From Elioraea sp. (GTDB lineage: Bacteria; Pseudomonadota; Alphaproteobacteria; Acetobacterales; Acetobacteraceae): 64,000 bases of DNA. The stretch's first letter is position 1; every line of letters begins with the position of its first letter. Below, piece after piece: positions 8,155 through 16,705 of this stretch. A program made the translations under genes and the position numbers. Where the stretch lies: positions 48,840 to 112,839 of the forward strand of contig NZ_JALHPR010000015.1 in the NCBI RefSeq assembly GCF_022842375.1, read 5' to 3'. The notes below the pieces were generated by a model. The model was given only the letters and a program-made list of their open reading frames with translations. It made no database searches and had not been told where the DNA came from.

Positions 8155-8910
8155 TCACCCGCCCCGTGGCCCCACAGAGTTGTCCACAAGCACAGGGAGA
8201 AGTGCATCGCTCGCCTCCTCGATCGTGGCCACAAGCCGTGCCTCGAATCCCGCCCGGTCGAGCCCGGGCGGGATCGGCGGCAGCACGGCGATCGTGATCG
8301 TTCCCGGCCGCTTGAGGAACGCACGTCTCGGCCAGCACACCCCGGAATCGGTCGCCACCGGCACGACCGGCATCCGGGACCGCGCGTAGAGGGCGCTGAT
8401 CCCCGGCTGGTAAGGGTGCGCAGCGGTCGTGCCGGGCTCCGCAGGGACGCGGGTTCCCTGCGGGAAGATCACCACCTGCCGCCCCGCGGCGAGTGCTGCC
8501 GCCGCGCCACGCAGCAGGCCTCGCATGGCCGACGCGCCGGCGCCACGGTCGACGGCGATCATCCCCGCACGGCGGCTGAACCAGCCGTAGAAGGGAATGG
8601 CGAGAAGCTCCGCCTTCATCACGTAGGCGGTCGCCGGCAGCAGCGCGAACCAGATGAGGGTGTCGAAGGCCGACTGGTGCTTCGCCGCGACCAGCGCCGG
8701 GCCCGATGCCGGCAGGTGCTCCGCGCCCGTCACCTTCACGGTGACGCCCGCGAGCACCCTGAGCAGCACCACCACCCCGCGCGCCCAGAAGCGCTGGACG
8801 GCCATCACCCGTTCCGGCGGCAGCAGCAGCACGGGCGAGAGCAGCACGAGGCACCCGGCCGTCAACACGAAGAAAGCGAGGTTGAAGAGGACCGAGCGGA
8901 CCAGGACCAT
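8155..8910 (-). CDS. plsC: 1-acyl-sn-glycerol-3-phosphate acyltransferase (PlsC family)
   Basis: A 251-residue inner-membrane acyltransferase that would turn lysophosphatidic acid into phosphatidic acid. N-terminal hydrophobic segments (residues 5-30) are followed by the catalytic HX4D motif HQSAFD, the acceptor-binding stretch KAELLAIPFYGWFSRRAGMIAVDRG and FPQGTR (the EGTR-type block, here with Q). The length is normal for PlsC. It lies 6 bp after the DUF971 gene in a compact minus-strand cluster. A lysolipid or ornithine-lipid acyltransferase role cannot be excluded. Confidence 0.85.
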   Translation of the reverse strand: MVLVRSVLFNLAFFVLTAGCLVLLSPVLLLPPERVMAVQRFWARGVVVLLRVLAGVTVKVTGAEHLPASGPALVAAKHQSAFDTLIWFALLPATAYVMKAELLAIPFYGWFSRRAGMIAVDRGAGASAMRGLLRGAAAALAAGRQVVIFPQGTRVPAEPGTTAAHPYQPGISALYARSRMPVVPVATDSGVCWPRRAFLKRPGTITIAVLPPIPPGLDRAGFEARLVATIEEASDALLPVLVDNSVGPRGG

Positions 8911-8916
8911 GGCCCG

Positions 8917-9297
8917 TCAGCCGTTGCGGCCGGGCGGCGCCTTGCGCGGCTCGCGCGAGAGGTTGCGCGCGGCGAGGTCCTCGAGATAGCGGGCCCAGCG
9001 AGTCTCGTGTTCCGCGCCCAGGGTGCGGAGGTAGTCCCACGCATAGATTCCGGTGTCGTGCAGGTCGTCGAACACGATCCTGATCGCGTAGTTGCCCACC
9101 GGCTCGACGCTCATGATCCCGACATGCCGCCGCCCCCAGACCAGCACCTTCTGGTCGGGCGCGTGGCCCTGCACCTCGGCCGACGGGCTTTCGACGCGAA
9201 GATACTCGGCGGGCAGGGTGTAGCTCAGCCCATCGTCGAAGGTGACGACGAGCGCCTTCTCGGCGCGCTTGACCCTGATCTCGGTTGGCGTCGCCAT
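8917..9297 (-). CDS. DUF971 (gamma-butyrobetaine hydroxylase N-terminal-like) protein
   Basis: A 126-residue protein with the DUF971 pattern: an EIRVKRAEKALVVTFDDGLSYTLPAEYLRVESPSAEVQGH strand-helix region and the C-terminal VGNYAIRIVFDDLHDTGIYAWDYLRTLG core. The fold is known from the N-terminal domain of gamma-butyrobetaine hydroxylase and from stand-alone proteins linked to iron-sulfur metabolism; the function is not settled. Its ATG abuts the Trm112 stop codon with no spacer, so the two are probably co-translated. Confidence 0.85.
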   Translation of the reverse strand: MATPTEIRVKRAEKALVVTFDDGLSYTLPAEYLRVESPSAEVQGHAPDQKVLVWGRRHVGIMSVEPVGNYAIRIVFDDLHDTGIYAWDYLRTLGAEHETRWARYLEDLAARNLSREPRKAPPGRNG

Positions 9298-9540
9298 TCA
9301 GCCAGCCTGCTGCCCGGCCTCGTCCAGCCGCCCAGCGTCGTCCAGCCGTCTTGCCTCGTCGGCGAGCATGATGGGGATGCCGTCGCGGATCGGGTAGGCA
9401 AGGCCCGCCTGGTCGCTGATGAGCTCCCCCCGGGCGCGGTCGTAGCGGAGCGGCCCCTTGGTGAGCGGGCAGACGAGGATTTCGAGCAGCCGCGGGTCCA
9501 CCGGTGCGGCGGCCATCGCGTTCTCCGGTGTCGCTGTCAT
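9298..9540 (-). CDS. Trm112 family protein
   Basis: An 80-residue member of the Trm112/YcaR family. It keeps [25 protein letters not shown] and the closing [16 protein letters not shown]. Only one cysteine (in LVCPLTKG) remains of the four that bind zinc in eukaryotic Trm112, which is normal for bacterial members. In eukaryotes the protein activates methyltransferases; bacterial copies are often near lipid A or DUF971 genes. Its start overlaps the end of the Lon-substrate-domain gene by 4 bp (ATGA). Confidence 0.85.
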   Translation of the reverse strand: MTATPENAMAAAPVDPRLLEILVCPLTKGPLRYDRARGELISDQAGLAYPIRDGIPIMLADEARRLDDAGRLDEAGQQAG

Positions 9541-10205
9541 GACAGTCGCGCCCCTCCTTCATCAGGCCCACCATGCGCGCCGATCTCGACGAGGGCGAGC
9601 AGCATGTCGGCCCGGTCCTGGATCGACGGCGCCTCGAGCAGCGCCTGCTTCTCGCGCGGCTCGAACGGGCAGACCATCGCCAGCGTGGTGATCAGCATCG
9701 CATCCGGCGTCTCGCGCACGGCATCCCAGTTCGCATCGATGCGGTTGGCGCGGAAATACGCCTTCAGCGAGTCCTCCAGCCGCTCGCGGTCCAGAATGGG
9801 GCGGATCGTGGCGTCGAGATCGCCCAGGAATGCCGCATAATCCGCCCGCACGCGGCGATAGCCGTGGCGCATCGGCAGGTCCTGCGCGACCGTGAAGCGT
9901 ATGACGCCGGTCAGCGTGACCAGCAGCCTGCCGTCATCGGTCTCGCTGAACGAGGAGACGCGCCCAAGGCAGCCGACGCGATAGAGAGCCGGGCCCGAGG
10001 CCCCGGCCTGGTCGGCGGCGTTTGGCTGGATCATGCCGAACATCCGCCCATGAGCCAGGCTGTCCTCGATCATCGCGAGATAGCGCGGCTCGAAGATGTT
10101 GAGCGGCAGCCGGCCGAAGGGCAGCAGCAGGGCGCCGGTCAGCGGAAAGACCGCGATCTCTGCCGGCAGCGTCGCCGCTTCCGGAAGCCAGGCATCAGCC
10201 GTCAT
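9537..10205 (-). CDS. LON peptidase substrate-binding-domain protein
   Basis: A 222-residue protein consisting of the Lon N-terminal substrate-recognition domain without ATPase or protease parts. It has [46 protein letters not shown], followed by [27 protein letters not shown]. The ATG at 10205 has AGGAAGGA 6 nt upstream and is preferred to an in-frame ATG at 10229 that has no ribosome site. Its role is probably in protein quality control or as an adaptor. It lies 33 bp after the thioredoxin-domain gene and overlaps the Trm112 gene. Confidence 0.85.
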   Translation of the reverse strand: MTADAWLPEAATLPAEIAVFPLTGALLLPFGRLPLNIFEPRYLAMIEDSLAHGRMFGMIQPNAADQAGASGPALYRVGCLGRVSSFSETDDGRLLVTLTGVIRFTVAQDLPMRHGYRRVRADYAAFLGDLDATIRPILDRERLEDSLKAYFRANRIDANWDAVRETPDAMLITTLAMVCPFEPREKQALLEAPSIQDRADMLLALVEIGAHGGPDEGGARLS

Positions 10206-10238
10206 CGCGTATCCTTCCTGCGCCGCCATCGCGGCCGT

Positions 10239-11258
10239 TCAGCTGAACAGCAGCGTCGAGAGGCGGCGGCGTGCAGCCACCGTCACCTCGTCCGTCAGGC
10301 CCCAGGCCTCGAAGAACTTGAGAAGCTGGAGGCGGGCGGCATCGTCGTTCCACCCCTTTTGGGCTTTCATGATCTGGAGCAGCTGATCAGCCGCATCCTC
10401 GCGCCGGCTGATGCCGTTCAGCGCCACGGCATAGTCGAACCGAGCGGCATGGTCGCCGGCATCGGCGGCAAGACGTGCCTGCAGCGCCGTGATCCGGCCC
10501 TGCGCCTCGCGCCCCTTCGCGGTGACCTCGAGGGCGGACTTCACACCCTGCACCTCGGCATGGCTCTCGACATTGGCGGGCAGCGAGGCGACGAGCGCGG
10601 CGGCCTCCTGCTCGCGGCCAAGCGCGATCAGGGCGCGGCCGAGCAGGCCGATGGCCTCGGCATTCTCCGGCGCCTCGGCGAGTACGGCCTGGAGGATCTC
10701 GGCTGCCTCATCATGGCGACCCTCGGCAGCTGCCTCCTTGGCGGCCGCCATCAGGTCCTCGGTCGGCATCGTGCCGCCGGCCATCTGCACCACCTGCTCG
10801 ATGACCTGGCGCACCTGGCTCTCGGGCAGCGCGCCCTGGAACAGCGGCACGAGCTGCCCCTGCACGACGGCAACCACCGTCGGCACCGACTGAACCCGAA
10901 GCCCCTGCTGGGCCAGCATGGCGATCAGGCGGGGGTTCTTGTCGATGTCGATCTTGGCGAGCCTGACGCGGCCGCCCGCCCCGCGCACGACCTTCTCGAG
11001 CACGGGGGTGAGCTGCTTGCAGGGGCCGCACCACGTCGCCCAGAAATCGACGACGACGGGCACCTGCTGGCTCGCCTGGATCACGTCGGCCATGAAGCTG
11101 GCCTCGGTGACGTCGATCACTGGATCGGGGGCGTCGCTGGCGGCATGGCCCGCACCGATGAGACCGGATTCGGGTGTCGCGGCAGGCTTCCCGGACCCGA
11201 CGCCTGCACCTTGAGGGGTAGCGCCTTGGGGTTTCGGCGGGTCGAAGATGATTTCCAT
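10239..11258 (-). CDS. thioredoxin-domain co-chaperone with TPR tail (CnoX/YbbN-like)
   Basis: A 339-residue cytoplasmic protein. A proline/glycine-rich leader (residues 1-45) precedes a thioredoxin fold with the active site WCGPCK (C77, C80). A helical tail from about residue 170 has TPR-like repeats, such as AEILQAVLAEAPENAEAIGLLGRALIALGREQEA. This is the architecture of YbbN/CnoX, which protects proteins from oxidation and hands them to chaperonins. The CPC-type core is intact, so oxidoreductase activity is likely. The start at 11258 has AGAAGG 6 nt upstream; an in-frame codon at 11312 is less likely. It heads the minus-strand cluster that runs down to plsC. Confidence 0.85.
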   Translation of the reverse strand: MEIIFDPPKPQGATPQGAGVGSGKPAATPESGLIGAGHAASDAPDPVIDVTEASFMADVIQASQQVPVVVDFWATWCGPCKQLTPVLEKVVRGAGGRVRLAKIDIDKNPRLIAMLAQQGLRVQSVPTVVAVVQGQLVPLFQGALPESQVRQVIEQVVQMAGGTMPTEDLMAAAKEAAAEGRHDEAAEILQAVLAEAPENAEAIGLLGRALIALGREQEAAALVASLPANVESHAEVQGVKSALEVTAKGREAQGRITALQARLAADAGDHAARFDYAVALNGISRREDAADQLLQIMKAQKGWNDDAARLQLLKFFEAWGLTDEVTVAARRRLSTLLFS

Positions 11259-11367
11259 CGGCCTTCTCTCGTCCTTCGTGCCCCCGCTCGGCCGGGGGTC
11301 GGGATTGCCCATAACATGCGTACGGATGGGACGCGAACAAGGGCAGCCCTGCCCGGGCGCCCGACCC

Positions 11368-11919
11368 TCAGCCGGCGGCCTCGGCCAGCCCGGCGAGATC
11401 GGCGAGATCGGCGATCAGTGGCACGTGGCCGGTGGCGGCAAGAAAGCGGGGAAATTCGGCAGCCGCGATGGCGGTGGTCGCGCGGTTGGTCAGCGGATGG
11501 GCGGTGATGCGCCCCTCCGCCGTGGCAAGGGCCCCATCGAGGATGAAGCCGACGCGCCCGCCCCTGCCTGCCCCGGCCCTGTCGTTGACCAGCGCAAAGG
11601 GCGTGACGGAGCCGGGCGTGACGCCCAGGCAGTGCATCAGCTCCTCGGCGGCGGCGAAGCTCATCCGCGGCAGGCCGAGGCTGCGCGCGAGCGCACCGAT
11701 CGGCACGCGCCTGTGTTCGAGAAGGGTGGCAAGCCAGAACCGCCCGTCACGGTCCTTCAGGAACAGGTTCTTCACATGCGCGCCAGGCAGGCGCTCATGG
11801 ATCGCGGCCGCCTTGCTCTCGGCGACCGTGAAGACCGGGTCGTGCCAGATCGTCTCATGCGCGATGCCGATGGCGCTGAGCCAGGCAAGGAAGGCGTCAG
11901 GGGTCATGAGGCCGGCCAT
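11368..11919 (-). CDS. prolyl-tRNA editing protein (ProX/YbaK type)
   Basis: A 183-residue trans-editing deacylase of the INS superfamily that hydrolyses mischarged Ala-tRNA(Pro). Visible are the lysine-bearing core HVKNLFLKDRDGRFWLATLLEHRRV, the RMSFAAAEELMHCLGVTPGSVTPFALVND segment and a final EGRITAHPLTNRATTAI strand. These are typical of free-standing ProX. The start at 11919 has GGAG about 10 nt upstream; MTPDAF at 11907 is an alternative. It is transcribed on its own, divergent from cheY. Confidence 0.88.
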   Translation of the reverse strand: MAGLMTPDAFLAWLSAIGIAHETIWHDPVFTVAESKAAAIHERLPGAHVKNLFLKDRDGRFWLATLLEHRRVPIGALARSLGLPRMSFAAAEELMHCLGVTPGSVTPFALVNDRAGAGRGGRVGFILDGALATAEGRITAHPLTNRATTAIAAAEFPRFLAATGHVPLIADLADLAGLAEAAG

Positions 11920-12005
11920 GGGTGTGTTCTCCGGCCTTAACGAAGCATACGCAATCACCGGCGCACATTCCCGCCCACCGATTTTCCGCGCACGGAGTTC
12001 CCCCG

Positions 12006-12434
12006 ATGTCCCAGCCAGCAGAGGCCCAAGTAGCGGTTGTGCCCACCGCCGAGGTATCGCCCGGGACGCAGCGCACCTGCCTCGTGGTCGATGACAGCCG
12101 CGTGGTCAGGCGCATCGCCCGCGGCATCCTCGAGGCGCAGGGCTTCGCGATCGTCGAGGCAGAGGACGGGCAGAAGGCGCTCGAGGCCGTCCGGGCCGAG
12201 ATGCCGCATGCCATTTTGCTCGACTGGAACATGCCGGTGATGAACGGCATCGAATTCCTGCGCGCGCTGAAGAGCGAGTTCGGCGACACCGCTGCCCCGG
12301 TCGTGTTCTGCACCACCGAGAACGAGATGAGTTTCATCCTCGAAGCGATGGGCGCTGGTGCCACCGAATACATCATGAAGCCGTTCGACGCCGAAATCCT
12401 CGCCTCCAAGTTCGAGCAGGCCGGCCTTCTGTGA
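12006..12434 (+). CDS. CheY-like single-domain response regulator
   Basis: A 142-residue receiver domain. A 20-residue loose leader precedes CLVVDDSRVVRRIARGILEAQG with the acidic pair. The phospho-acceptor aspartate is in ILLDWNMPVMNG, the switch threonine in CTTENE, and the lysine in MKPFDAE. There is no output domain. GGAG at 11994 is 8 nt upstream of the start. The stop overlaps the CheB start (GTGA), so it belongs to a cheY-cheB-cheR operon controlling adaptation of a chemosensory pathway. Confidence 0.88.
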   Translation: MSQPAEAQVAVVPTAEVSPGTQRTCLVVDDSRVVRRIARGILEAQGFAIVEAEDGQKALEAVRAEMPHAILLDWNMPVMNGIEFLRALKSEFGDTAAPVVFCTTENEMSFILEAMGAGATEYIMKPFDAEILASKFEQAGLL

Positions 12435-13579
12435 GACTCCCCCTCTCCCCCCCCGGCAGCGGCGCGTCGACGGCGTCTGCCGCACCGCGCGATGCCTCGG
12501 TCGTGCGGGTGCTGGTGTGCGACGACAGCGCCGTGATCCGGGGCCTTATCACCCGCATGCTGGAGACTGACCCCGACATCGCCGTGGTCGGGCGCGCGGG
12601 CAACGGGCGCGATGCGATCGAGGCGGTGCGGCGCAACAGGCCTGACGTGTGCGTGCTCGACATCGAGATGCCGGTGATGGACGGGCTCGCCGCCCTTCCC
12701 GAGCTCCTGAAGGTCGACCCCAGCCTGCGCGTGGTGATGGCGAGCACGCTGACGACGCGCGGCGCCGATGTGGCGATGCGCGCGCTGAAGCTTGGCGCGG
12801 CCGACTATGTGCCGAAGCCGACGACGACGGGTGAGATCGCGGGCGCGGCGTCGTTCCGCGAGGAGATCATCGCCAAGGTCAAGGGCCTCGGCCGGCAGCG
12901 CCGGCGCGCAACGCCCCACGGCATGGCGCCAACCGCTGCGCGGCCCGTCCTCATCCGGCCGGCGCCGAGCCTCGCGCGCGCCGGGTCCACGCTGCCGCCG
13001 GCCGTCCTCGCCATCGGGTCATCGACCGGCGGGCCGCAGGCCCTGTTCACGCTGTTCGCCGGCCTTGGCCGCAATTTCCCGCTGCCGATCCTGGTGACAC
13101 AGCACATGCCGCCCGCGTTCACGCCGATCCTGGCCGAGCACCTGACCAAGGTCGGCGGCCCGCCCTGCGCCGAGGCGAAGGATGGCGAGGTACCGGTGGC
13201 AGGCCGCGCCTACCTCGCCCCTGGCGATACCCACCTGATCGTCAGCACCGAAGGTGGCTCTCCCCGGCTGCACCTGTCGAAATCGCCACCCGAGAATTTC
13301 TGCCGCCCCGCCGTCGACCCCATGCTGCGCAGCGCCTCGGCCGCCTATGGCGGGCGCGTGCTCGTCGTCATCCTCACCGGCATGGGCCATGACGGGCTGA
13401 AGGGCGCGCAGGCCGTCGTCTCTGCCGGCGGCCGGGTGATCGCCCAGGATGAGGCAACCTCCATCGTCTGGGGGATGCCCGGCGCGGTTGCCCAGGCCGG
13501 CGTTGCCTCGGCCATCCTTCCGATCGGCGACATCGCCGCATCCGTCACGTCAAGCATCGCCAAAGGGGCACGCGCATGA
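12431..13579 (+). CDS. cheB: chemotaxis response regulator protein-glutamate methylesterase CheB
   Basis: A 382-residue CheB. The N-terminal receiver (VLVCDDSAVIRG, phospho-Asp in CVLDIEMPVMDG) is joined by a basic linker to the C-terminal methylesterase. The catalytic serine is in GSSTGGPQ (near residue 197), the histidine in TQHMPPAFT, and the aspartate in LTGMGHDG. It demethylates or deamidates receptor glutamates. It begins with GTG overlapping the cheY stop, and its own stop overlaps the cheR start by 4 bp. No CheA, CheW or receptor gene is in the window. Confidence 0.93.
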   Translation: MRLPLSPPGSGASTASAAPRDASVVRVLVCDDSAVIRGLITRMLETDPDIAVVGRAGNGRDAIEAVRRNRPDVCVLDIEMPVMDGLAALPELLKVDPSLRVVMASTLTTRGADVAMRALKLGAADYVPKPTTTGEIAGAASFREEIIAKVKGLGRQRRRATPHGMAPTAARPVLIRPAPSLARAGSTLPPAVLAIGSSTGGPQALFTLFAGLGRNFPLPILVTQHMPPAFTPILAEHLTKVGGPPCAEAKDGEVPVAGRAYLAPGDTHLIVSTEGGSPRLHLSKSPPENFCRPAVDPMLRSASAAYGGRVLVVILTGMGHDGLKGAQAVVSAGGRVIAQDEATSIVWGMPGAVAQAGVASAILPIGDIAASVTSSIAKGARA

Positions 13580-14421
13580 GCCAGGTTGCCTTCTCCGCTC
13601 TCGCGAGCCTGCTCCACACCCGCTCCGGCCTCGTGCTCGGGCCGGACAAGATGTACCTGGTCGAGACGCGGCTCGGGCCGCTGATGAAGCGCGAGAAGAT
13701 CACCGATCTCGGCGGCCTCGTGTCGCGCATCTCGACGGCCGCCGGCGAGGTGCTGGCGCGCGAGGTGGTCGAGCTCATGACCACTAACGAAACGTTCTTC
13801 TTCCGTGACGGCAAGCCGTTCGAGCATTTCAAGACCGCGGCGATCAAGCGCATTCATGCCGCACGGCCGCCGGGACAGCCGATCCGCGTATGGTCGGCCG
13901 CCTGCTCGACCGGGCAGGAGGCCTACTCGCTCGCCATGATCGTGGCCGAGGCGAAGGCCGTGCTCGGCGACCGGAAGGTCGAGATCGTCGGCACCGATCT
14001 GTCGCGCGAGGTTCTCGCCAAGGCACGCGAGGGCGTCTACTCGCAATTCGAGGTGCAGCGCGGCCTGCCGATCCAGCTGCTCATGAAGTACTTCAAGCAG
14101 GAGGGGCAGAACTGGCGGCTCTCCGACACGATCCGCAACATGGCGAGCTTCCGCGAGGGCAACCTGCTCGGCGACCTGCGCGCGCTCGGCCGTTTCGACA
14201 TCGTGTTCTGCCGCAACGTGCTGATCTACTTCGACCAGGCGACGAAGGGCCGCGTGCTGGCAACGATCGCCGGCCAGATGCCGGCTGACGGCGTGCTCTA
14301 TCTCGGCGGCGCCGAGACGGTGCTCGGCATCACCGATCGCTTTGCCGCCATCAGCGGCGAGCGCGGCGTGTACGAGCCCGTCGGCGGCGCGGGATCGGGC
14401 GCGCGCACCGCCGCCGCATGA
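13576..14421 (+). CDS. cheR: chemotaxis protein methyltransferase CheR
   Basis: A 281-residue SAM-dependent methyltransferase that methylates chemoreceptor glutamates. An all-helical N-terminal domain (about residues 1-75, ending VVELMTTNETFFFRD) precedes the Rossmann domain. The latter has the SAM motif VWSAACSTGQEAYSLAM, then IVGTDLSREVLAKAREGVY and FDIVFCRNVLIYFD. The length is standard. It is the last gene of the overlapping cheYBR set. Confidence 0.93.
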   Translation: MSQVAFSALASLLHTRSGLVLGPDKMYLVETRLGPLMKREKITDLGGLVSRISTAAGEVLAREVVELMTTNETFFFRDGKPFEHFKTAAIKRIHAARPPGQPIRVWSAACSTGQEAYSLAMIVAEAKAVLGDRKVEIVGTDLSREVLAKAREGVYSQFEVQRGLPIQLLMKYFKQEGQNWRLSDTIRNMASFREGNLLGDLRALGRFDIVFCRNVLIYFDQATKGRVLATIAGQMPADGVLYLGGAETVLGITDRFAAISGERGVYEPVGGAGSGARTAAA

Positions 14422-14458
14422 CCAGGCTGGCCAGTCGCCACCGTTCGTAGCAGCATCA

Positions 14459-14485
14459 CCCCGTCACTGACGGGGAGAGACGATC
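14459..14485 (+). promoter_or_regulatory. hairpin touching the ribosome-binding site of the M20 hydrolase
   Basis: A perfect 7-bp stem (CCCCGTC at 14459-14465 and GACGGGG at 14469-14475, loop ACT) whose 3' arm runs into the Shine-Dalgarno GGGGAGA just before the GTG start at 14486. It could act as a weak terminator for cheR or partly hide the ribosome site. No T-run follows. Confidence 0.35.
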
Positions 14486-15697
14486 GTGGCTCTGATCGAC
14501 GGCGCGCGGCTTCTGGCTGACCTGCACAGCTTGCGCGATTTCGGGCGGTTCAAGACGGGCGTTCACCGCCCGACCCTGTCTGACCAGGACATCGCGAGCC
14601 GCCGCTGGCTCGCTTCCCGGCTCGAGGCGGCAGGCCTCGAGGCGCGGATTGACGGCATCGCCTCTGTCTATGGCTTCACACGCAATGCCGGCAAGCGGCT
14701 GCTCATCGGCAGCCATCTCGAAAGTCAGAACGAGTCGGGCTGGCTCGATGGCGCGCTCGGCGTGATGTTCGGCCTCGAGGTCGCGCGCGCGCTGCCGCAT
14801 CTGCCGATCGACGTTGCCGCATGGGTGGACGAGGAGGGGCATTACGGCAACTTCCTCGGCGCACGCTCCTTCCTCGGCGAGGTGACCGACAGCGAGATCG
14901 ATGCGGCCGCGAACCGCACAACCCGCGAGAGCATGCGCGACGGGCTCGCCCGCGCGGGGCTTGCCGGGGTGCCCCGCGTGACGCTCGATGACGCTGACCG
15001 CTACGTCGGCTATCTCGAGGCGCATATCGAACAGGGCGATGAGCTCGAGGCGAAGGGGCTCGGCATCGGCGTCGTCACCTCGATCGTCGGCATCTGGAAT
15101 TTCCGTATCCGTTTCGAGGGCGTGCAGAACCATGCCGGCACGACGCGCATGGCGATCAGGAAGGACGCGCGCGTGGCGATGACGCGGCTCGCCAACCGGA
15201 TCGACGACACGTTCCCATCCGTGATCGCCGAACGCAGCGTCTGGACGATCGGGCGCATGTCGCTCGACCCCAACGCGCCGTCGATCGTGCCTGGCGGGGC
15301 GGAGATGAACGTCCAGTTCCGCGATGCCGACCCCGCCGTCCTCGACAGGCTCGAGGCGCATCTCCGTTCGCTGGTGGCCGAGGCCGACGCGGCGGGGCCG
15401 TGCCGGGTGAGCATCGCGGTCGCGGCGAAGACCATTCCCAAGGTGATGGATGGCGGGTTCCAGGACGCGCTGGCCGCTGCCGCTGGGCATCGCGCCCCGG
15501 GGTCGTGGCAGCGCATGCCCTCGGGCGCAGGCCACGACGCGCAGATGCTCGCGCTGCGCATGAAGGCGGGAATGCTGTTCGTCCCCTCGATCGGCGGTAT
15601 CAGCCACCACTGGACCGAGGACACGAAGGAGGAGGACATCGTGCGTGGCTGCACCGTCCTCGCCGACGCGGCGGAGGCGATCCTTAGTCAATCATAA
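14486..15697 (+). CDS. M20 family Zn-dependent amidohydrolase (N-carbamoyl-L-amino acid / allantoate type)
   Basis: A 403-residue di-metal hydrolase of the hydantoinase/carbamoylase branch. Metal and catalytic blocks are GSHLESQNESGWLDGALGV, WVDEEGHYGNFLGARSF, the dimerisation-domain QNHAGTTRM, SGAGHDAQML and GGISHHWTED. The first block has HLE where most M20 enzymes have HxD; glutamate probably keeps the role. It likely opens N-carbamoyl or ureido bonds in amino-acid or purine salvage. It starts with GTG after GGGGAGA. The 3' end overlaps the convergent cioB by 10 bp. Confidence 0.85.
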   Translation: MALIDGARLLADLHSLRDFGRFKTGVHRPTLSDQDIASRRWLASRLEAAGLEARIDGIASVYGFTRNAGKRLLIGSHLESQNESGWLDGALGVMFGLEVARALPHLPIDVAAWVDEEGHYGNFLGARSFLGEVTDSEIDAAANRTTRESMRDGLARAGLAGVPRVTLDDADRYVGYLEAHIEQGDELEAKGLGIGVVTSIVGIWNFRIRFEGVQNHAGTTRMAIRKDARVAMTRLANRIDDTFPSVIAERSVWTIGRMSLDPNAPSIVPGGAEMNVQFRDADPAVLDRLEAHLRSLVAEADAAGPCRVSIAVAAKTIPKVMDGGFQDALAAAAGHRAPGSWQRMPSGAGHDAQMLALRMKAGMLFVPSIGGISHHWTEDTKEEDIVRGCTVLADAAEAILSQS

Positions 15698-16701
15698 CGC
15701 AGATCCATCGCCTTGCCGCCGAAGATGCGCCACGCAAGAACGGTGTAGGCCGCGATGATCGGCAGCACCACGAGCGCGCCGGCGAGGATGATCGAGAGGC
15801 TCTCAGGCGAGGCCGCGGCCTGCCACAGCGTCATCTTCTCCGGCACGATGTAGGGGAAGAAACTCCACGCAAGCCCGGCGAAGGAGAGGCAGAACAGGCC
15901 GACCGCGCCCCAGAACGGCAGGCGGCGCAGCGCATCCTCCGGCAGCGGCATGTGCCGCAGCAGCGCGGCAAGGCCCGCGATCAGCGCGAAGGTCGCCACC
16001 GGCATCGGCGCGAGCAGCAGGATATTGGGGAAGTCGAACCAGCGATGGAAGATCCGCTCCGACGCGATCGGGGTGGCAAGCGACACGCCGATGATGCCGA
16101 GTGCGACGCCCCACAGCGCGCGCCGCGCCCACAGCACGGCACGGCGCTGCAGCGCACCCTCGGTGCGCCAGATCAGCCAGGCAGCGCCGATGAAGGAGTA
16201 CGCCACCGCAACGCCGATCGCTGAAAGGGCAGCGAAGCCGATCGCGATGATGCCTTCGTCGAAGCCGATCACGTAGCGGCCGAGCATCCAGCCCTGCGTC
16301 AGCGCCGTGAGGAGCGAGCCGCCGAAGAACGCATGGTCCCAGCGCCGCTTGTCGGCGAGTGTCGAGGCCTTTGCGCGGAACTCGAACGCCACGCCGCGCA
16401 GCGTGAGGCCGAGCAGCATGAGCGCCACGGGGAGGTAGAGTGCGGTGAGGATCGCGCCATGCGCGGTGGGGAAGGCCACGAGCAGCAGGCCGACGCCGAG
16501 CACGAGCCACGTCTCGTTCGCATCCCAGAACGGCCCGATCGAGGCGATCATCCTGTCGCGCTCCGGCTCGTCTGCCGCCTGCGGCAGGAGAAGACCGACG
16601 CCGAGGTCGAACCCGTCGAGCACGACGTAGGCGAGCACCGAGATTGCCATCAGCGCGGCGAAGACGACGGGCAGAAGCTCCGGCGGCAGGAAGGGTGTCA
16701 C
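15688..16701 (-). CDS. cioB: bd-type ubiquinol oxidase subunit II (CioB/CydB)
   Basis: A 337-residue integral membrane subunit of a cytochrome bd / cyanide-insensitive quinol oxidase. It has 8-9 hydrophobic segments, the opening ALMAISVLAYVVLDGFDLGVGLLLP and GPFWDANETWLVLGVGLLLVAFP, both hallmarks of CydB. GTG at 16701, 4 nt after the subunit I stop, is chosen as the start; a longer frame upstream lies inside cioA. It pairs with the preceding gene to form the oxidase that reduces O2 at high affinity without proton pumping. Confidence 0.9.
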   Translation of the reverse strand: MTPFLPPELLPVVFAALMAISVLAYVVLDGFDLGVGLLLPQAADEPERDRMIASIGPFWDANETWLVLGVGLLLVAFPTAHGAILTALYLPVALMLLGLTLRGVAFEFRAKASTLADKRRWDHAFFGGSLLTALTQGWMLGRYVIGFDEGIIAIGFAALSAIGVAVAYSFIGAAWLIWRTEGALQRRAVLWARRALWGVALGIIGVSLATPIASERIFHRWFDFPNILLLAPMPVATFALIAGLAALLRHMPLPEDALRRLPFWGAVGLFCLSFAGLAWSFFPYIVPEKMTLWQAAASPESLSIILAGALVVLPIIAAYTVLAWRIFGGKAMDLRYD

Positions 16702-16705
16702 CGGC

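Noticed and set aside
9573..11507. 644-codon plus-strand frame over the Lon-domain and thioredoxin genes
   Set aside because: It is antisense to several well-supported genes and biased in composition.
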